Positions 5,950-7,880 of a DNA stretch of 7,880 bases are shown piece after piece. The DNA is from Alphaproteobacteria bacterium (GTDB lineage Bacteria > Pseudomonadota > Alphaproteobacteria > Micropepsales > Micropepsaceae): the NCBI GenBank assembly GCA_947373775.1, contig CANBZE010000066.1:1-7880 (forward strand), read 5' to 3'. The position numbers and the translations under genes were made by a program. Each line of letters opens with the position of its first letter. Within the stretch, counting starts at the first letter, position 1. The notes beneath the pieces were generated by a model. It made no database searches. It was not told where the DNA came from and worked only from the letters and a program-made list of their open reading frames with translations.

Positions 5950-5989
5950 CCACCTGGATGGCCCACACTTGGTGGGCCATGACAGGTGG
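5950..5989 (-). terminator. clpB 3' hairpin; REP-like palindrome, copy A
   Basis: The bases directly after the clpB stop codon form a long stem. The inner arms ATGGCCCAC (5958-5966) and GTGGGCCAT (5972-5980) pair perfectly around ACTTG. The outer arms CCACCTG (5950-5956) and CAGGTGG (5983-5989) pair across a small internal loop, giving 16 base pairs in all. On the clpB strand it is followed only by GAGAACTCTTTG, so the U-tract of an intrinsic terminator is weak. It may act as a terminator, as a 3' end stabiliser, or both. Its sequence matches the inverted palindrome at 5840-5889, which suggests a dispersed repeat family. Confidence 0.6.
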
Positions 5990-7880
5990 CTAGTTGAGAG
6001 CCGTTCCTGCGGGCGGGACATCGCTCAGTTCGTCGGCACCCGCCGAGAACTCCTTGCCATCGACGGTCAGACCAGTCTTGGAGGCGCTGACCGTGACGTT
6101 GGCACCGTCGGTGATCTTGCCTTCCAGCAACAGATGGGCCAGCGGGTCCTGCAATCGGCGCTGGATCACCCGCTTCAGGGGCCGTGCGCCATAGACCGGA
6201 TCGTAGCCGGCATTGCCCAGCCAGTGCCGCGCCTTGTCATCCAGGGTGATGGCGATCTTGCGATCCGCCAGCAGCTTGTCCAGGCGGCCGATCTGGATGT
6301 CGACGATCTTGTCCATGTTGGCCCGCGTCAGGCGGTGGAACAGGATGATCTCGTCCAGCCGGTTGAGGAATTCGGGCCGGAAGTGCGAACGCACCGCTTG
6401 CATCACCTGGGCGCGGGCATGGGTCTGGTCGCCCTCGGTGCCCAGGAATTCGGTGCCCAGGTTGGAGGTCAGGATGATGACGGTGTTGCGGAAGTCCACG
6501 GTGCGGCCCTGGCCATCCGTCAGCCTGCCGTCATCCAGCACCTGCAGCAGAACGTTGAACACGTCCGGGTGCGCCTTCTCGACTTCGTCAAACAGGATCA
6601 CCTGATAGGGACGCCGGCGCACCGCCTCGGTAAGCACGCCGCCCTCTTCATAGCCGACATAGCCGGGCGGGGCGCCGATCAGGCGGGCAACGGCATGCTT
6701 TTCCATGAACTCGCTCATGTCGATGCGCACCATGGCGGTGTCGTCATCGAACAGGAAGGCGGCCAGCGACTTGGTCAGCTCGGTCTTGCCCACGCCCGTC
6801 GGACCCAGGAACAGGAAGGAGCCGATCGGCCGGTTGGGATCCTGCAGCCCGGCGCGGGCGCGGCGCACCGCGTTGGAGATGGCGCGCACCGCTTCGTCCT
6901 GACCGACCACCCGGTTGCCCAGATCGGCTTCCATGTGCAGCAGCTTTTCGCGCTGGCCTTCCAGCATCTTGTCCACCGGGATGCCGGTCCAGCGCGACAC
7001 CACACCCGCAATGTGCTCGGCGGTGACGGCTTCGCCCGACAGGGCGGCATCCTTGTTGTCCTCGATCGCCTTCAGCTTGCGTTCCAGGTCCGGGATCACG
7101 CCATAGGTCAGTTCACCCGCCTTGGCGAAGTCGCCCTTGCGCTGCGCCACTTCCACATCCTGGCGGGCGGCATCCAGCTTTTCCTTCAACGACTGGACAT
7201 CGGCGACGGATTTCTTCTCTTCCAGCCACTTGGCGGTGAGTGCGGCGGAATCTTCCTCCAGGCCGCCCAGTTCCTTTTCCAGCGTTTCCAGACGGTCGCG
7301 GCTGGCCTTGTCGGTTTCCTTCTTCAGGGCCTCGCGCTCGATCTTCAGCTGCATGATGCGCCGGTCCAGCTCGTCCAGCTTTTCCGGCTTGGAATCGATC
7401 TGCATGCGCAGGCGCGATCCCGCCTCATCCATCAGGTCGATGGCCTTGTCGGGCAGGAAACGGTCGGTGATGTAGCGGTTGGACAAGGTCGCCGCCGCCA
7501 CGATGGCGCTGTCGGTGATGCGCACGCCGTGATGGAGCTCGTACTTCTCCTTCAACCCGCGCAGGATGGAGATGGTGTCTTCCACGGTGGGCTCGCCCAC
7601 GAACACGGCTTGGAAGCGCCGCGCCAGGGCGGCGTCCTTCTCGACATACTTGCGGTATTCATCCAGGGTGGTGGCGCCGACGCAATGCAGCTCGCCGCGC
7701 GCGAGGGCCGGCTTGATCAGGTTGGAGGCGTCCATCGCCCCATCCGCCTTGCCGGCGCCGACCAATGTGTGCATCTCGTCAATGAACAGGATGATCTCGC
7801 CATTGGCACCGGTGACTTCGTTCAGCACGGCTTTCAGCCGCTCCTCGAAATCGCCGCGAAACTTGGCGCCGGCGATCAGC
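5990..7880 (-). CDS. clpB: Chaperone disaggregase ClpB, partial (5' end off the window)
   Basis: ClpB is a hexameric two-ring AAA+ disaggregase that, with DnaK, threads and rescues aggregated proteins after heat stress. The visible 629 residues cover the C-terminal three-quarters of a protein usually near 860 residues; the N-terminal domain and first Walker A lie beyond position 7880. Visible in order (numbered from the first whole codon at the edge) are the NBD1 pore loop [10 protein letters not shown] (about 4-13), Walker [10 protein letters not shown] with E35, and an arginine-finger region ALARRF (about 84-89). The coiled-coil middle domain, rich in Glu/Lys/Arg, spans about 162-285. NBD2 Walker A is GPTGVGKT (359-366; bases 6782-6805), followed by its pore loop GYVGYEEGG, Walker [20 protein letters not shown], and the sensor-2 region VYGARPLKR. 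The middle domain distinguishes ClpB from ClpA and ClpC. The frame is open and all motifs are intact. GTG at 7828 is internal, not the start. Confidence 0.97.
   Translation of the reverse strand, partial: LIAGAKFRGDFEERLKAVLNEVTGANGEIILFIDEMHTLVGAGKADGAMDASNLIKPALARGELHCVGATTLDEYRKYVEKDAALARRFQAVFVGEPTVEDTISILRGLKEKYELHHGVRITDSAIVAAATLSNRYITDRFLPDKAIDLMDEAGSRLRMQIDSKPEKLDELDRRIMQLKIEREALKKETDKASRDRLETLEKELGGLEEDSAALTAKWLEEKKSVADVQSLKEKLDAARQDVEVAQRKGDFAKAGELTYGVIPDLERKLKAIEDNKDAALSGEAVTAEHIAGVVSRWTGIPVDKMLEGQREKLLHMEADLGNRVVGQDEAVRAISNAVRRARAGLQDPNRPIGSFLFLGPTGVGKTELTKSLAAFLFDDDTAMVRIDMSEFMEKHAVARLIGAPPGYVGYEEGGVLTEAVRRRPYQVILFDEVEKAHPDVFNVLLQVLDDGRLTDGQGRTVDFRNTVIILTSNLGTEFLGTEGDQTHARAQVMQAVRSHFRPEFLNRLDEIILFHRLTRANMDKIVDIQIGRLDKLLADRKIAITLDDKARHWLGNAGYDPVYGARPLKRVIQRRLQDPLAHLLLEGKITDGANVTVSASKTGLTVDGKEFSAGADELSDVPPAGTALN

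Noticed and set aside
5950..5989. Classical rho-independent terminator with full confidence
   Set aside because: The stem is strong, but the following bases contain only a three-U run and the sequence recurs as an inverted repeat nearby, so a REP-like element is at least as good an explanation.
5827..6021. N-terminal extension of the csaA frame by about 65 codons
   Set aside because: The extension reads through two palindromes and into the clpB 3' end. CsaA proteins begin just before the IAFDDFLKVDIR segment, and the GTG at 5826 has a good ribosome site.
7826..7828. GTG as the translation start of clpB
   Set aside because: The frame continues to the window edge and encodes the conserved NBD1 pore-loop segment [10 protein letters not shown], so the true start is outside the window.
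1..7880. CRISPR array, tRNA/rRNA genes, insertion sequences or a defence island
   Set aside because: I saw no regularly spaced repeats, cloverleaf-like sequences, transposase motifs or known defence domains; the genes are closely packed housekeeping or metabolic types of similar composition.

Overview
The window is a compact, GC-rich stretch of chromosome from what looks like an alphaproteobacterium. The evidence is an intracellular polyhydroxybutyrate (PHB) depolymerase, a CsaA-like protein and a ClpB of the proteobacterial kind, frequent GTG/TTG starts, and short palindromes of a REP-like style. I cannot name the genus. No phage, transposon, CRISPR array, tRNA or rRNA is visible, and the content reads as ordinary core or semi-core genome, not an island.

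Layout, left to right. (1) Positions 1-86 are the leader of phaZ and hold a near-match to a PhaR-type operator. (2) phaZ (87-1304, +) encodes a cytoplasmic PHB depolymerase with a cysteine nucleophile. (3) A secreted S1/P1-type zinc nuclease (1239-2105, -) converges on phaZ, and its last 21 codons lie inside phaZ. (4) About 80 bp of divergent promoter region separates it from (5) an inner-membrane-anchored M23 (MepM-like) murein endopeptidase (2185-3765, +). This is followed by (6) a transglutaminase-like protein (3832-4635, +), whose usual catalytic histidine position holds serine. (7) Its stop codon shares the tetranucleotide CTAG with the stop of a convergent phytanoyl-CoA-dioxygenase-like Fe(II)/2-oxoglutarate oxygenase (4632-5483, -). 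(8) That gene starts one base after csaA (5485-5826, -). (9) A 163-bp spacer with three hairpins follows, two of them inverted copies of the same palindromic unit. (10) The 3' three-quarters of clpB (5990-7880, -) runs off the right edge.

Functional links are loose. phaZ belongs to carbon-reserve mobilisation and probably adjoins other PHA genes to the left, outside the window. The M23 endopeptidase acts on the cell wall. clpB and csaA may both serve protein quality control, and csaA and the oxygenase gene are probably co-transcribed. I do not see a coherent new multi-gene system. The most distinctive observations are the inverted REP-like pair between clpB and csaA, the Ser-for-His change in the transglutaminase fold, the tail-to-tail gene overlap at 1239-1304, and the fact that by my start choices five of the six complete genes begin with GTG or TTG.
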